A stretch of DNA of 64,000 nucleotides from Edaphochlamys debaryana (GCA_016858145.1 JAEHOE010000106.1:372001-436000); one strand, 5' to 3'. Positions 1 to 14,455 are shown, counted from the stretch's first letter. Program-made: numbers and translations. Notes: generated by a model not told the origin, from the letters alone.

Positions 1-132
1 CCGCATGGCCGGCCCCCAGCCCCGAGGTCGTACACCCTGACGGTCTCGCTTGCACGCTTGCACACCCAATGACGTCGCTCCCCAGCCGCACCGCACCCCA
101 GCGAGCCAGGCCGCGGCCCTGCGCAACGCGAT

Positions 133-333
133 TCAGGCGATTGGCCGCTTTCGCGCAAGATCCTCTCCGCATCTCGCTGCCAGCGCCTTGGCCAGCCTCG
201 TACCAAGCAGCGCGATAGGCTGGCGCTCCGAGGGCAGCGAGCTGTCAGAGGGCTTGGACGAGTGGTGGGACGTCGCAGGCCGGCCGGGCGGCTCCACGCC
301 ACCCAGCGGCGACGGTGGTGCATGCGTCGCTGC
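133..333 (-). CDS. Putative terminal exon of a minus-strand gene, possibly the SBP-box gene
   Basis: On the minus strand a long pyrimidine-rich tract (about 336-375) ends in CAG and opens a 66-codon reading frame from 333 down to a TGA at 133-135. The predicted tail begins AATHAPPSPLGGV and ends LARKRPIA; no domain is recognised. Because the SBP-box gene on the same strand runs into the other side of the satellite array, this could be its last exon, with the array lying in an intron. That link is inference. The plus strand is also open here (from about 50 to 544), so the coding strand is not certain. Confidence 0.3.
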   Translation of the reverse strand, partial: AATHAPPSPLGGVEPPGRPATSHHSSKPSDSSLPSERQPIALLGTRLAKALAARCGEDLARKRPIA

Positions 334-382
334 CTGGAGGGAGGGGGAGGGGGAGGAGGCGGAGGATGGCGACGGCGGCAGC

Positions 383-3300
383 GCTGATGAAAGCGCCGGA
401 CTGCGCAGCAACATCGCGGTCGTGCAGCCGTGCAGCCCGCGAACGCCCACCCCCGCTCAGGCCCCCGGCTCCAGCAGGGCCAAGTGCCCTCCCCATGTAC
501 TCCCGCTCACGTCGCATGGCCGTAACAGCAGCGAAGCTCCTTGAAGGGTGCCTGCCACCGCACGTGTACGCAAAGGAAGGCGGGGCCCGGGCCCCCGCAA
601 ACACGCGGCCGGTGAGCGGACCGCCCCGCATGGCAACGCACAATCCCACCTCTGCACCCGATACACTCTCGCCCCCGCCTTCCAAGGCAGCAGACACGTG
701 CCAGCAGCACGCAGCCACGCCTATCCTTGCCCCTCCCTCCAAACCGCCTTGATGACCATGGGTGCGCCAGGCCAGCCGGCAGACACGGGCCCCGCCGCAA
801 TGCACACGCTCGTCCACTGTGTCCGCCCCCCCAGGCAGACTCGCCCATCCCAGACAGCGACACAAGCGGCGGTCCGGCAGCACAGAGGCGTCTAGAGACA
901 CCGTGCACAGGAGAAGGCCGAGACGACGCAGCACCACCAAGCCACAGCGACAAGGACCCCCCATCAGCGGGCTCCGGAGGGCTGCCTGAGGACGAGCTCA
1001 CGCACGGAGGTTGGGGAGCCCACACCCCGGCAGCGACGCCAGCTCCCTCCGCTGCGAGTCCCCCGTGATGGTTACACCTCCGCCGCATGACGTGGCGCAT
1101 CGGAACCCCCGAGCAAGGTGCCGTGTACCTCGGCCCTCGCTCGGCCTTGCTGACAGCCCCCGTCTACAGCTGCAGGCAGGCCCCCTGCGCCCCCCACCCA
1201 GAGGCTGTGCAGCATCAGCGTATCCGCACTTGGCGGCAGCGCCAAGCCCGCCCTGCACGGACCAGGCCGCTTGGTCCTCTCAAGGACACACGGCCAAGCT
1301 GCCTCTGCTCCCCAAAGCTGCGTGGGGAGCCCGCTCCACCGCCCACGCCGCGTGCAGGCAAGCCCCAGGGACCCCTGCGGCTGGGCGCTGAAGGACTCAC
1401 AGTGGAGACCTTGAGCCGGGCGGGGGACCAAGGCCGGGCGGGGGCCAGAGCACCAGGCCGCGGCCCCCCTGCGTGTGGCCCCGCCACGGCCACGGCTGTC
1501 TGCAGCGGTATGCCTTCCGCCGCTGAGCTCCGGACCCCACGCAGCTGCGCGTGCACCTGCCTCTCGAGGCGGTGCCACGTGGACCAGACCCCCACGGAAG
1601 CCTGCTGCCGCGACACACCACCCGGGAAGTGCAAGGCGTAAGGCCAGGGCCTGCCAGGGGGCGGCTTGGGGTGGCGTTCCCCACACGCCCGGACTTCGTC
1701 GGACCCCAGCTCCTTGCCAGCCGTTGTGCAACCCTCACCCAGGCGATGACAGAGCCTCCAGGCTGCTGCTTGATGCAGCCGCGCGGTGCTCCGCGAGCGC
1801 GCCCATCGATGCAGGCTTGGCGATCGCGTGCGCCCTTGTCCAGCTGCAGAGCCGTGTACAGATGCTCTAGCTGTCATATGCAGCGGCCGGCGAGGGGTCG
1901 CGTGTTCGTCGTGGGGATGGCGCGAAGACTCTTCTGCTTTTGCGAGCCATTGAAGCGAGCGCTCTGGTTGAGGCTGACCAGATTCATGCAAAGGTAAAGC
2001 CTCAATTGGGGCACGCAATGGTATGAAGCGCGAAAGGCGGACAGAGCGAGGTCGCGCATCTTGGTAAGCTGCAGACGCGCGATAGAAAGGCTGAAAGTGC
2101 AGGCAAGGGGATCACCTATGACACGGGGACAGGCAGTCACGCTGATGAAAGTGCCGGACTGCGCAGCAACATCGCGGTCGTGCAGCCGTGCAGCCCGCGA
2201 ACGCCCACCCCCGCTCAGGCCCCCGGCTCCAGCAGGGCCAAGTGCCCTCCCCATGTACTCCCGCTCACGTCGCATGGCCGTAACAGCAGCGAAGCTCCTT
2301 GAAGGGTGCCTGCCACCGCACGTGTACGCAAAGGAAGGCGGGGCCCGGGCCCCCGCAAACACGCGGCCGGTGAGCGGACCGCCCCGCATGGCAACGCACA
2401 ATCCCACCTCTGCACCCGATACACTCTCGCCCCCGCCTTCCAAGGCAGCAGACACGTGCCAGCAGCACGCAGCCACGCCTATCCTTGCCCCTCCCTCCAA
2501 ACCGCCTTGATGACCATGGGTGCGCCAGGCCAGCCGGCAGACACGGGCCCCGCCGCAATGCACACGCTCGTCCACTGTGTCCGCCCCCCCAGGCAGACTC
2601 GCCCATCCCAGACAGCGACACAAGCGGCGGTCCGGCAGCACAGAGGCGTCTAGAGACACCGTGCACAGGAGAAGGCCGAGACGACGCAGCACCACCAAGC
2701 CACAGCGACAAGGATCCCCCATCAGCGGGCTCCGGCGGGCTGCCTGAGGACGAGCTCACGCACGGAGGTTGGGGAGCTCACACCCCGGCAGAGACGCCAG
2801 CTCCCTCCGCTGCGAGTCCCCCGTGATGGTTACACCTCCGCCGCATGACGTGGCGCATCGGAACCCCCGAGCAAGGTGCCGTGTACCTCGGCCCTCGCTC
2901 GGCCTTGCTGACAGCCCCCGTCTACAGCTGCAGGCAGGCCCCCTGCGCCCCCACCCAGAGGCTGTGCAGCATCAGCGTATCCGCACTTGGCGGCAGCGCC
3001 AAGCCCGCCCTGCACGGACCAGGCCGCTTGGTCCTCTCAAGGACACACGGCCAAGCTGCCTCTGCTCCCCAAAGCTGCGTGGGGAGCCCGCTCCACCGCC
3101 CACGCCGCGTGCAGGCAAGCCCCAGGGACCCCTGCGGCTGGGCGCTGAAGGACTCACAGTGGAGACCTTGAGCCGGGCGGGGGACCAAGGCCGGGCGGGG
3201 GCCAGAGCACCAGGCCGCGGCCCCCCCGCGTGTGGCCCCGCCACGGCCACGGCTGTCTGCAGCGGTATGCCTTCCGCCGCTGAGCTCCGGACCCCACGCA

Positions 3301-6300
3301 GCTGCGCGTGCACCTGCCTCTCGAGGCGGTGCCACGTGGACCAGACCCCCACGGAAGCCTGCTGCCGCGACACACCACCCGGGAAGTGCAAGGCGTAAGG
3401 CCAGGGCCTGCCAGGGGGCGGCTTGGGGCGGCGTCCCCCACACGCCCACACGCCCGGACTTCGTCGGACCCCAGCTCCTTGCCAGCCGTTGTGCAACCCT
3501 CACCCAGGCGATGACAGAGCCTCCAGGCTGCTGCTTGATGCAGCCGCGCGGTGCTCCGCGAGCGCGCCCATCGATGCAGGCTTGGCGATCGCGTGCGCCC
3601 TTGTCCAGCTGCAGAGCCGTGTACAGATGCTCTAGCTGTCATATGCAGTGGCCGGCGAGGGGTCGCGTGTTCGTCGTGGGGATGGCGCGAAGACTCTTGT
3701 GCTTTTGCGAGCCATTGAAGCGAGCGCTCTGGTTGAGGCTGACCAGATTCATGCAAAGGTAAAGCCTCAATTGGGGCACGCAATGGTATGAAGCGCGAAA
3801 GGCGGACAGAGCGAGGTCGCGCATCTTGGTAAGCTGCAGACGCGCGATAGAAAGGCTGAAAGTGCAGGCAGGGGGATTACCTATGACACGGGGACAGGCA
3901 GTCACGCTGATGAAAGCGCCGGAGTGCGCAGCAACATCGCGGTCGTGCAGCCGTGCAGCCCGCGAACCCCGACCCCCGCTCAGGCCCCCGGCTCCAGCAG
4001 GGCCAAGTGCCCTCCCCATGTACTCCCGCTCACGTCGCATGGCCGTAACAGCAGCGAAGCTCCTTGAAGGGTGCCTGCCACCGCACGTGTACGCAAAGGA
4101 AGGCGGGGCCCGGGCCCCCGCAAACACGCGGCCGGTGAGCGGACCGCCCCGCATGGCAACGCACAATCCCACCTCTGCACCCGATACACTCTCGCCCCCG
4201 CCTTCCAAGGCAGCAGACACGTGCCAGCAGCACGCAGCCACGCCTATCCTTGCCCCTCCCTCCAAACCGCCTTGATGACCATGGGTGCGCCAGGCCAGCC
4301 GGCAGACACGGGCCCCGCCGCAATGCACACGCTCGTCCAGTGTGTCCGCCCCCCCAGGCAGACTCGCCCATCCCAGACAGCGACACCAGCGGCGGTCCGG
4401 CAGCACAGAGGCGTCTAGAGACGCCGTGCACAGGAGAAGGCCGAGACGACGCAGCACCACCAAGCCACAGCGACAAGGACCCCCCATCAGCGGGCTCCGG
4501 CGGGCTGCCTGAGGACGAGCTCACGCACGGAGGTTGGGGAGCCCACACCCCGGCAGCGACGCCAGCTCCCTCCGCTGCGAGTCCCCCGTGATGGTTACAC
4601 CTCCGCCGCATGACGTGGCGCATCGGAACCCCCGCGCAAGGTGCCGTGTACCTCGGCCCTCGCTCGGCCTTGCTGACAGCCCCCGTCTCCAGCTGCAGGC
4701 AGGCCCCCTGCGCCCCCCACCCAGAGGCTGCGCAGCATCAGCGTATCCGCACTTGGCGGCAGCGCCAAACCCGCCCTGCACGGACCAGGCCGCTTGGTCC
4801 TCTCAAGGACACACGGCCAAGCTGCCTCTGCTCCCCAAAGCTGCGTGGGGAGCCCGCTCCACCGCCCACGCCGCGTGCAGGCAAGCCCCAGGGACCCCTG
4901 CGGCTGGGCGCTGAAGGACTCACAGTGGAGACCTTGAGCCGGGCGGGGGACCAAGGCCGGGCGGGGGCCAGAGCACCAGGCCGCGGCCCCCCCGCGTGTG
5001 GCCCCGCCACGGCCACGGCTGTCTGCAGCGGTATGCCTTCCGCCGCTGAGCTCCGGACCCCACGCAGCTGCGCGTGCACCTGCCTCTCGAGGCGGTGCCA
5101 CGTGGACCAGACCCCCACGGAAGCCTGCTGCCGCGACACACCACCCGGGAAGTGCAAGGCGTAAGGCCAGGGCCTGCCAGGGGGCGGCTTGGGGCGGCGT
5201 CCCCCACACGCCCACACGCCCGGACTTCGTCGGACCCCAGATCCTTGCCAGCCGTTGTGCAACCCTCACCCAGGCGATGACAGAGCCTCCAGGCTGCTGC
5301 TTGATGCAGCCGCGCGGTGCTCCGCGAGCGCGCCCATCGATGCAGGCTTGGCGATCGCGTGCGCCCTTGTCCAGCTGCAGAGCCGTGTACAGATGCTCTA
5401 GCTGTCATATGCAGTGGCCGGCGAGGGGTCGCGTGTTCGTCGTGGGGATGGCGCGAAGACTCTTGTGCTTTTGCGAGCCATTGAAGCGAGCGCTCTGGTT
5501 GAGGCTGACCAGATTCATGCAAAGGTAAAGCCTCAATTGGGGCACGCAATGGTATGAAGCGCGAAAGGCGGACAGAGCGAGGTCGCGCATCTTGGTAAGC
5601 TGCAGACGCGCGATAGAAAGGCTGAAAGTGCAGGCAGGGGGATTACCTATGACACGGGGACAGGCAGTCACGCTGATGAAAGCGCCGGAGTGCGCAGCAA
5701 CATCGCGGTCGTGCAGCCGTGCAGCCCGCGAACCCCGACCCCCGCTCAGGCCCCCGGCTCCAGCAGGGCCAAGTGCCCTCCCCATGTACTCCCGCTCACG
5801 TCGCATGGCCGTAACAGCAGCGAAGCTCCTTGAAGGGTGCCTGCCACCGCACGTGTACGCAAAGGAAGGCGGGGCCCGGGCCCCCGCAAACACGCGGCCG
5901 GTGAGCGGACCGCCCCGCATGGCAACGCACAATCCCACCTCTGCACCCGATACACTCTCGCCCCCGCCTTCCAAGGCAGCAGACACGTGCCAGCAGCACG
6001 CAGCCACGCCTATCCTTGCCCCTCCCTCCAAACCGCCTTGATGACCATGGGTGCGCCAGGCCAGCCGGCAGACACGGGCCCCGCCGCAATGCACACGCTC
6101 GTCCAGTGTGTCCGCCCCCCAGGCAGACTCGCCCATCCCAGACAGCGACACCAGCGGCGGTCCGGCAGCACAGAGGCGTCTAGAGACGCCGTGCACAGGA
6201 GAAGGCCGAGACGACGCAGCACCACCAAGCCACAGCGACAAGGACCCCCCATCAGCGGGCTCCGGCGGGCTGCCTGAGGACGAGCTCACGCACGGAGGTT

Positions 6301-9300
6301 GGGGAGCCCACACCCCGGCAGCGACGCCAGCTCCCTCCGCTGCGAGTCCCCCGTGATGGTTACACCTCCGCCGCATGACGTGGCGCATCGGAACCCCCGC
6401 GCAAGGTGCCGTGTACCTCGGCCCTCGCTCGGCCTTGCTGACAGCCCCCGTCTACAGCTGCAGGCAGGCCCCCTGCGCCCCCCACCCAGAGGCTGCGCAG
6501 CATCAGCGTATCCGCACTTGGCGGCAGCGCCAAGCCCGCCCTGCACGGACCAGGCCGCTTGGTCCTCTCAAGGACACACGGCCAAGCTGCCTCTGCTCCC
6601 CAAAGCTGCGTGGGGAGCCCGCTCCACCGCCCACGCCGCGTGCAGGCAAGCCCCAGGGACCCCTGCGGCTGGGCGCTGAAGGACTCACAGTGGAGACCTT
6701 GAGCCGGGCGGGGGACCAAGGCCGGGCGGGGGCCAGAGCACCAGGCCGCGGCCCCCCCGCGTGTGGCCCCGCCACGGCCACGGCTGTCTGCAGCGGTATG
6801 CCTTCCGCCGCTGAGCTCCGGACCCCACGCAGCTGCGCGTGCACCTGCCTCTCGAGGCGGTGCCACGTGGACCAGACCCCCACGGAAGCCTGCTGCCGCG
6901 ACACACCACCCGGGAAGTGCAAGGCGTAAGGCCAGGGCCTGCCAGGGGGCGGCTTGGGGCGGCGTCCCCCACACGCCCACACGCCCGGACTTCGTCGGAC
7001 CCCAGCTCCTTGCCAGCCGTTGTGCAACCCTCACCCAGGCGATGACAGAGCCTCCAGGTTGCTGATTGATGCAGCCGCGCGGTGCTCCGCGAGCGCGCCC
7101 AACGATGCAGGCTTGGCGATCGCGTGCGCCCTTGTCGAGCTGCAGAGCCGTGTACAGATGCTCTAGCTGTCATATGCAGCGGCCGGCGAGGGGTCGCGTG
7201 TTCGTCGTGGGGATGGCGCGAAGACTCTTGTGCTTTTGCGAGCCATTGAAGCGAGCGCTCTGGTTGAGGCTGACCAGATTCATGCAAAGGTAAAGCCTCA
7301 ATTGGGGCACGCAATGGTATGAAGCGCGAAAGGCGGACAGAGCGAGGTCGCGCATCTTGGTAAGCTGCAGACGCGCGATAGAAAGGCTGAAAGTGCAGGC
7401 AGGGGGATCACCTATGACACGGGGACAGGCAGTCACGCTGATGAAAGCGCCGGACTGCGCAGCAACATCGCGGTCGTGCAGCCGTGCAGCCCGCGAACGC
7501 CCGACCCCCGCTCAGGCCCCCGGCTCCAGCAGGGCCAAGTGCCCTCCCCATGTACTCCCGCTCACGTCGCATGGCCGTAACAGCAGCGAAGCTCCTTGAA
7601 GGGTGCCTGCCACCGCACGTGTACGCAAAGGAAGGCGGGGCCCGGGCCCCCGCAAACACGCGGCCGGTGAGCGGACCGCCCCGCATGGCAACGCACAATC
7701 CCACCTCTGCACCCGATACACTCTCGCCCCCGCCTTCCAAGGCAGCAGACACGTGCCAGCAGCACGCAGCCACGCCTATCCTTGCCCCTCCCTCCAAACC
7801 GCCTTGATGACCATGGGTGCGCCAGGCCAGCCGGCAGACACGGGCCCCGCCGCAATGCACACGCTCGTCCACTGTGTCCGCCCCCCCAGGCAGACTCGCC
7901 CATCCCAGACAGCGACACCAGCGGCGGTCCGGCAGCACAGAGGCGTCTAGAGACGCCGTGCACAGGAGAAGGCCGAGACGACGCAGCACCACCAAGCCAC
8001 AGCGACAAGGACCCCCCCATCAGCGGGCTCCGGCGGGCTGCCTGAGGACGAGCTCACGCACGGAGGTTGGGGAGCCCACACCCCGGCAGCGACGCCAGCT
8101 CCCTCCGCTGCGAGTCCCCCGTGATGGTTACACCTCCGCCGCATGACGTGGCGCATCGGAACCCCCGCGCAAGGTGCCGTGTACCTCGGCCCTCGCTCGG
8201 CCTTGCTGACAGCCCCCGTCTACAGCTGCAGGCAGGCCCCCTGCGCCCCCCACCCAGAGGCTGCGCAGCATCAGCGTATCCGCACTTGGCGGCAGCGCCA
8301 AGCCCGCCCTGCACGGACCAGGCCGCTTGGTCCTCTCAAGGACACACGGCCAAGCTGCCTCTGCTCCCCAAAGCTGCGTGGGGAGCCCGCTCCACCGCCC
8401 ACGCCGCGTGCAGGCAAGCCCCAGGGACCCCTGCGGCTGGGCGCTGAAGGACTCACAGTGGAGACCTTGAGCCGGGCGGGGGACCAAGGCCGGGCGGGGG
8501 CCAGAGCACCAGGCCGCGGCCCCCCCGTGTGTGGCCCCGCCACGGCCACGGCTGTCTGCAGCGGTATGCCTTCCGCCGCTGAGCTCCGGACCCCACGCAG
8601 CTGCGCGTGCACCTGCCTCTCGAGGCGGTGCCACGTGGACCAGACCCCCACGGAAGCCTGCTGCCGCGACACACCACCCGGGAAGTGCAAGGCGTAAGGC
8701 CAGGGCCTGCCAGGGGGCGGCTTGGGGCGGCGTCCCCCACACGCCCACACGCCCGGACTTCGTCGGACCCCAGCTCCTTGCCAGCCGTTGTGCAACCCTC
8801 ACCCAGGCGATGACAGAGCCTCCAGGCTGCTGCTTGATGCAGCCGCGCGGTGCTCCGCGAGCGCGCCCAACGATGCAGGCTTGGCGATCGCGTGCGCCCT
8901 TGTCGAGCTGCAGAGCCGTGTACAGATGCTCTAGCTGTCATATGCAGCGGCCGGCGAGGGGTCGCGTGTTCGTCGTGGGGATGGCGCGAAGACTCTTCTG
9001 CTTTTGCGAGCCATTGAAGCGAGCGCTCTGGTTGAGGCTGACCAGATTCATGCAAAGGTAAAGCCTCAATTGGGGCACGCAATGGTATGAAGCGCGAAAG
9101 GCGGACAGAGCGAGGTCGCGCATCTTGGTAAGCTGCAGACGCGCGATAGAAAGGCTGAAAGTGCAGGCAGGGGGATCACCTATGACACGGGGACAGGCAG
9201 TCACGCTGATGAAAGCGCCGGACTGCGCAGCAACATCGCGGTCGTGCAGCCGTGCAGCCCGCGAACCCCGACCCCCGCTCAGGCCCCCGGCTCCAGCAGG

Positions 9301-12300
9301 GCCAAGTGCCCTCCCCATGTACGCCCGCTCACGTCGCATGGCCGTAACAGCAGCGAAGCTCCTTGAAGGGTGCCTGCCACCGCACGTGTACGCAAAGGAA
9401 GGCGGGGCCCGGGCCCCCGCAAACACGCGGCCGGTGAGCGGACCGCCCCGCATGGCAACGCACAATCCCACCTCTGCACCCGATACACTCTCGCCCCCGC
9501 CTTCCAAGGCAGCAGACACGTGCCAGCAGCACGCAGCCACGCCTATCCTTGCCCCTCCCTCCAAACCGCCTTGATGACCATGGGTGCGCCAGGCCAGCCG
9601 GCAGACACGGGCCCCGCCGCAATGCACACGCTCGTCCACTGTGTCCGCCCCCCCAGGCAGACTCGCCCATCCCAGACAGCGACACCAGCGGCGGTCCGGC
9701 AGCACAGAGGCGTCTAGAGACGCCGTGCACAGGAGAAGGCCGAGACGACGCAGCACCACCAAGCCACAGCGACAAGGACCCCCCCATCAGCGGGCTCCGG
9801 CGGGCTGCCTGAGGACGAGCTCACGCACGGAGGTTGGGGAGCCCACACCCCGGCAGCGACGCCAGCTCCCTCCGCTGCGAGTCCCCCGTGATGGTTACAC
9901 CTCCGCCGCATGACGTGGCGCATCGGAACCCCCGCGCAAGGTGCCGTGTACCTCGGCCCTCGCTCGGCCTTGCTGACAGCCCCCGTCTACAGCTGCAGGC
10001 AGGCCCCCTGCGCCCCCCACCCAGAGGCTGTGCAGCATCAGCGTATCTGCACTTGGCGGCAGCGCCAAGCCCGCCCTGCACGGACCAGGCCGCTTGGTCC
10101 TCTCAAGGACACACGGCCAAGCTGCCTCTGCTCCCCAAAGCTGCGTGGGGAGCCCGCTCCACCGCCCACGCCGCGTGCAGGCAAGCCCCAGGGACCCCTG
10201 CGGCTGGGCGCTGAAGGACTCACAGTGGAGACCTTGAGCCGGGCGGGGGACCAAGGCCGGGCGGGGGCCAGAGCACCAGGCCGCGGCCCCCCCGTGTGTG
10301 GCCCCGCCACGGCCACGGCTGTCTGCAGCGGTATGCCTTCCGCCGCTGAGCTCCGGACCCCACGCAGCTGCGCGTGCACCTGCCTCTCGAGGCGGTGCCA
10401 CGTGGACCAGACCCCCACGGAAGCCTGCTGCCGCGACACACCACCCGGGAAGTGCAAGGCGTAAGGCCAGGGCCTGCCAGGGGGCGGCTTGGGGCGGCGT
10501 CCCCCACACGCCCACACGCCCGGACTTCGTCGGACCCCAGCTCCTTGCCAGCCGTTGTGCAACCCTCACCCAGGCGATGACAGAGCCTCCAGGCTGCTGC
10601 TTGATGCAGCCGCGCGGTGCTCCGCGAGCGCGCCCAACGATGCAGGCTTGGCGATCGCGTGCGCCCTTGTCGAGCTGCAGAGCCGTGTACAGATGCTCTA
10701 GCGGCCATATGCAGCGGCCGGCGAGGGGTCGCGTGTTCGTCGTGGGGATGGCGCGAAGACTCTTCTGCTTTTGCGAGCCATTGAAGCGAGCGCTCTGGTT
10801 GAGGCTGACCAGATTCATGCAAAGGTAAAGCCTCAATTGGGGCACGCAATGGTATGAAGCGCGAAAGGCGGACAGAGCGAGGTCGCGCATCTTGGTAAGC
10901 TGCAGACGCGCGATAGAAAGGCTGAAAGTGCAGGCAGGGGGATCACCTATGACACGGGGACAGGCAGTCACGCTGATGAAAGCGCCGGACTGCGCAGCAA
11001 CATCGCGGTCGTGCAGCCGTGCAGCCCGCGAACGCCCACCCCCGCTCAGGCCCCCGGCTCCAGCAGGGCCAAGTGCCCTCCCCATGTACGCCCGCTCACG
11101 TCGCATGGCCGTAACAGCAGCGAAGCTCCTTGAAGGGTGCCTGCCACCGCACGTGTACGCAAAGGAAGGCGGGGCCCGGGCCCCCGCAAACACGCGGCCG
11201 ATGAGCGGACCGCCCCGCATGGCAACGCACAATCCCACCTCTGCACCCGATACACTCTCGCCCCCGCCTTCCAAGGCAGCAGACACGTGCCAGCAGCACG
11301 CAGCCACGCCTATCCTTGCCCCTCCCTCCAAACCGCCTTGATGACCATGGGTGCGCCAGGCCAGCCGGCAGACACGGGCCCCGCCGCAAATGCACACGCT
11401 CGTCCACTGTGTCCGCCCCCCCAGGCAGACTCGCCCATCCCAGACAGCGACACCAGCGGCGTTCCGGCAGCACAGAGGCGTCTAGAGACACCGTGCACAG
11501 GAGAAGGCCGAGACGACGCAGCACCACCAAGCCACAGCGACAAGGACCCCCCATCAGCGAGCTCCGGCGGGCTGCCTGAGGACGAGCTCACGCACGGAGG
11601 TTGGGGAGCCCACACCCCGGCAGCGACGCCAGCTCCCTCCGCTGCGAGTCCCCCGTGATGGTTACACCTCCGCCGCATGACGTGGCGCATCGGAACCCCC
11701 GCGCAAGGTGCCGTGTACCTCGGCCCTCGCTCGGCCTTGCTGACAGCCCCCGTCTACAGCTGCAGGCAGGCCCCCTGCGCCCCCCACCCAGAGGCTGTGC
11801 AGCATCAGCGTATCTGCACTTGGCGGCAGCGCCAAGCCCGCCCTGCACGGACCAGGCCGCTTGGTCCTCTCAAGGACACACGGCCAAGCTGCCTCTGCTC
11901 CCCAAAGCTGCGTGGGGAGCCCGCTCCACCGCCCACGCCGCGTGCAGGCAAGCCCCAGGGACCCCTGCGGCTGGGCGCTGAAGGACTCACAGTGGAGACC
12001 TTGAGCCGGGCGGGGGACCAAGGCCGGGCGGGGGCCAGAGCACCAGGCCGCGGCCCCCCCGTGTGTGGCCCCGCCACGGCCACGGCTGTCTGCAGCGGTA
12101 TGCCTTCCGCCGCTGAGCTCCGGACCCCACGCAGCTGCGCGTGCACCTGCCTCTCGAGGCGGTGCCACGTGGACCAGACCCCCACGGAAGCCTGCTGCCG
12201 CGACACACCACCCGGGAAGTGCAAGGCGTAAGGCCAGGGCCTGCCAGGGGGCGGCTTGGGGCGGCGTCCCCCACACGCCCACACGCCCGGACTTCGTCGG

Positions 12301-14455
12301 ACCCCAGCTCCTTGCCAGCCGTTGTGCAACCCTCACCCAGGCGATGACAGAGCCTCCAGGCTGCTGATTGATGCAGCCGCGCGGTGCTCCGCGAGCGCGC
12401 CCATCGATGCAGGCTTGGCGATCGCGTGCGCCCTTGTCGAGCTGCAGAGCCGTGTACAGATGCTCTAGCGGCCATATGCAGCGGCCGGCGAGGGGTCGCG
12501 TGTTCGTCGTGGGGATGGCGCGAAGACTCTTCTGCTTTTGCGAGCCATTGAAGCGAGCGCTCTGGTTGAGGCTGACCAGATTCATGCAAAGGTAAAGCCT
12601 CAATTGGGGCACGCAATGGTATGAAGCGCGAAAGGCGGACAGAGCGAGGCCGCGCATCTTGGTAAGCTGCAGACGCGCGATAGAAAGGCTGAAAGTGCAG
12701 GCAGGGGGATCACCTATGACACGGGGACAGGCAGTCACGCTGATGAAAGCGCCGGACTGCGCAGCAACATCGCGGTCGTGCAGCCGTGCAGCCCGCGAAC
12801 GCCCACCCCCGCTCAGGTCCCCGGCTCCAGCAGGGCCAAGTGCCCTCCCCATGTACTCCCGCTCACGTCGCATGGCCGTAACAGCAGCGAAGCTCCTTGA
12901 AGGGTGCCTGCCACCGCACGTGTACGCAAAGGAAGGCGGGGCCCGGGCCCCCGCAAACACGCGGCCGATGAGCGGACCGCCCCGCATGGCAACGCACAAT
13001 CCCACCTCTGCACCCGATACACTCTCGCCCCCGCCTTCCAAGGCAGCAGACACGTGCCAGCAGCACGCAGCCACGCCTATCCTTGCCCCTCCCTCCAAAC
13101 CGCCTTGATGACCATGGGTGCGCCAGGCCAGCCGGCAGACACGGGCCCCGCCGCAAATGCACACGCTCGTCCACTGTGTCCGCCCCCCCAGGCAGACTCG
13201 CCCATCCCAGACAGCGACACCAGCGGCGTTCCGGCAGCACAGAGGCGTCTAGAGACACCGTGCACAGGAGAAGGCCGAGACGACGCAGCACCACCAAGCC
13301 ACAGCGACAAGGACCCCCCATCAGCGAGCTCCGGCGGGCTGCCTGAGGACGAGCTCACGCACGGAGGTTGGGGAGCCCACACCCCGGCAGCGACGCCAGC
13401 TCCCTCCGCTGCGAGTCCCCCGTGATGGTTACACCTCCGCCGCATGACGTGGCGCATCGGAACCCCCGCGCAAGGTGCCGTGTACCTCGGCCCTCGCTCG
13501 GCCTTGCTGACAGCCCCCGTCTACAGCTGCAGGCAGGCCCCCTGCGCCCCCCACCCAGAGGCTGTGCAGCATCAGCGTATCTGCACTTGGCGGCAGCGCC
13601 AAGCCCGCCCTGCACGGACCAGGCCGCTTGGTCCTCTCAAGGACACACGGCCAAGCTGCCTCTGCTCCCCAAAGCTGCGTGGGGAGCCCGCTCCACCGCC
13701 CACGCCGCGTGCAGGCAAGCCCCAGGGACCCCTGCGGCTGGGCGCTGAAGGACTCACAGTGGAGACCTTGAGCCGGGCGGGGGACCAAGGCCGGGCGGGG
13801 GCCAGAGCACCAGGCCGCGGCCCCCCCGTGTGTGGCCCCGCCACGGCCACGGCTGTCTGCAGCGGTATGCCTTCCGCCGCTGAGCTCCGGACCCCACGCA
13901 GCTGCGCGTGCACCTGCCTCTCGAGGCGGTGCCACGTGGACCAGACCCCCACGGAAGCCTGCTGCCGCGACACACCACCCGGGAAGTGCAAGGCGTAAGG
14001 CCAGGGCCTGCCAGGGGGCGGCTTGGGGCGGCGTCCCCCACACGCCCACACGCCCGGACTTCGTCGGACCCCAGCTCCTTGCCAGCCGTTGTGCAACCCT
14101 CACCCAGGCGATGACAGAGCCTCCAGGCTGCTGATTGATGCAGCCGCGCGGTGCTCCGCGAGCGCGCCCATCGATGCAGGCTTGGCGATCGCGTGCGCCC
14201 TTGTCGAGCTGCAGAGCCGTGTACAGATGCTCTAGCGGCCATATGCAGCGGCCGGCGAGGGGTCGCGTGTTCGTCGTGGGGATGGCGCGAAGACTCTTCT
14301 GCTTTTGCGAGCCATTGAAGCGAGCGCTCTGGTTGAGGCTGACCAGATTCATGCAAAGGTAAAGCCTCAATTGGGGCACGCAATGGTATGAAGCGCGAAA
14401 GGCGGACAGAGCGAGGTCGCGCATCTTGGTAAGCTGCAGACGCGCGATAGAAAGG
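383..14455. repeat. Tandem satellite array, eight units of about 1.77 kb
   Basis: The same block recurs head to tail, with units starting near 383, 2141, 3906, 5672, 7438, 9205, 10972 and 12739. Unit lengths are 1758, 1765, 1766, 1766, 1767, 1767 and 1767 bp; the last unit stops about 50 bp short, at 14455. Units are nearly identical, and neighbours share private changes: units 3 and 4 share a GGAGTGCGCAGC variant, and units 7 and 8 share a TTCCGGCAGC variant. This pattern fits spread by unequal crossing-over or gene conversion. The repeat is GC-rich and open in several frames on both strands; the predicted proteins are Arg/Pro/Ala-rich, resemble no family I know and are treated as chance frames. 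No transposase or reverse-transcriptase motif was seen. Confidence 0.95.

Noticed and set aside
9895..11397. 500-codon minus-strand ORF within the satellite
   Set aside because: The frame is repeated with the array, overlaps long frames on both strands, and has Arg/Ala/Gly-rich content with no domain; GC-rich DNA of this kind is open by chance.
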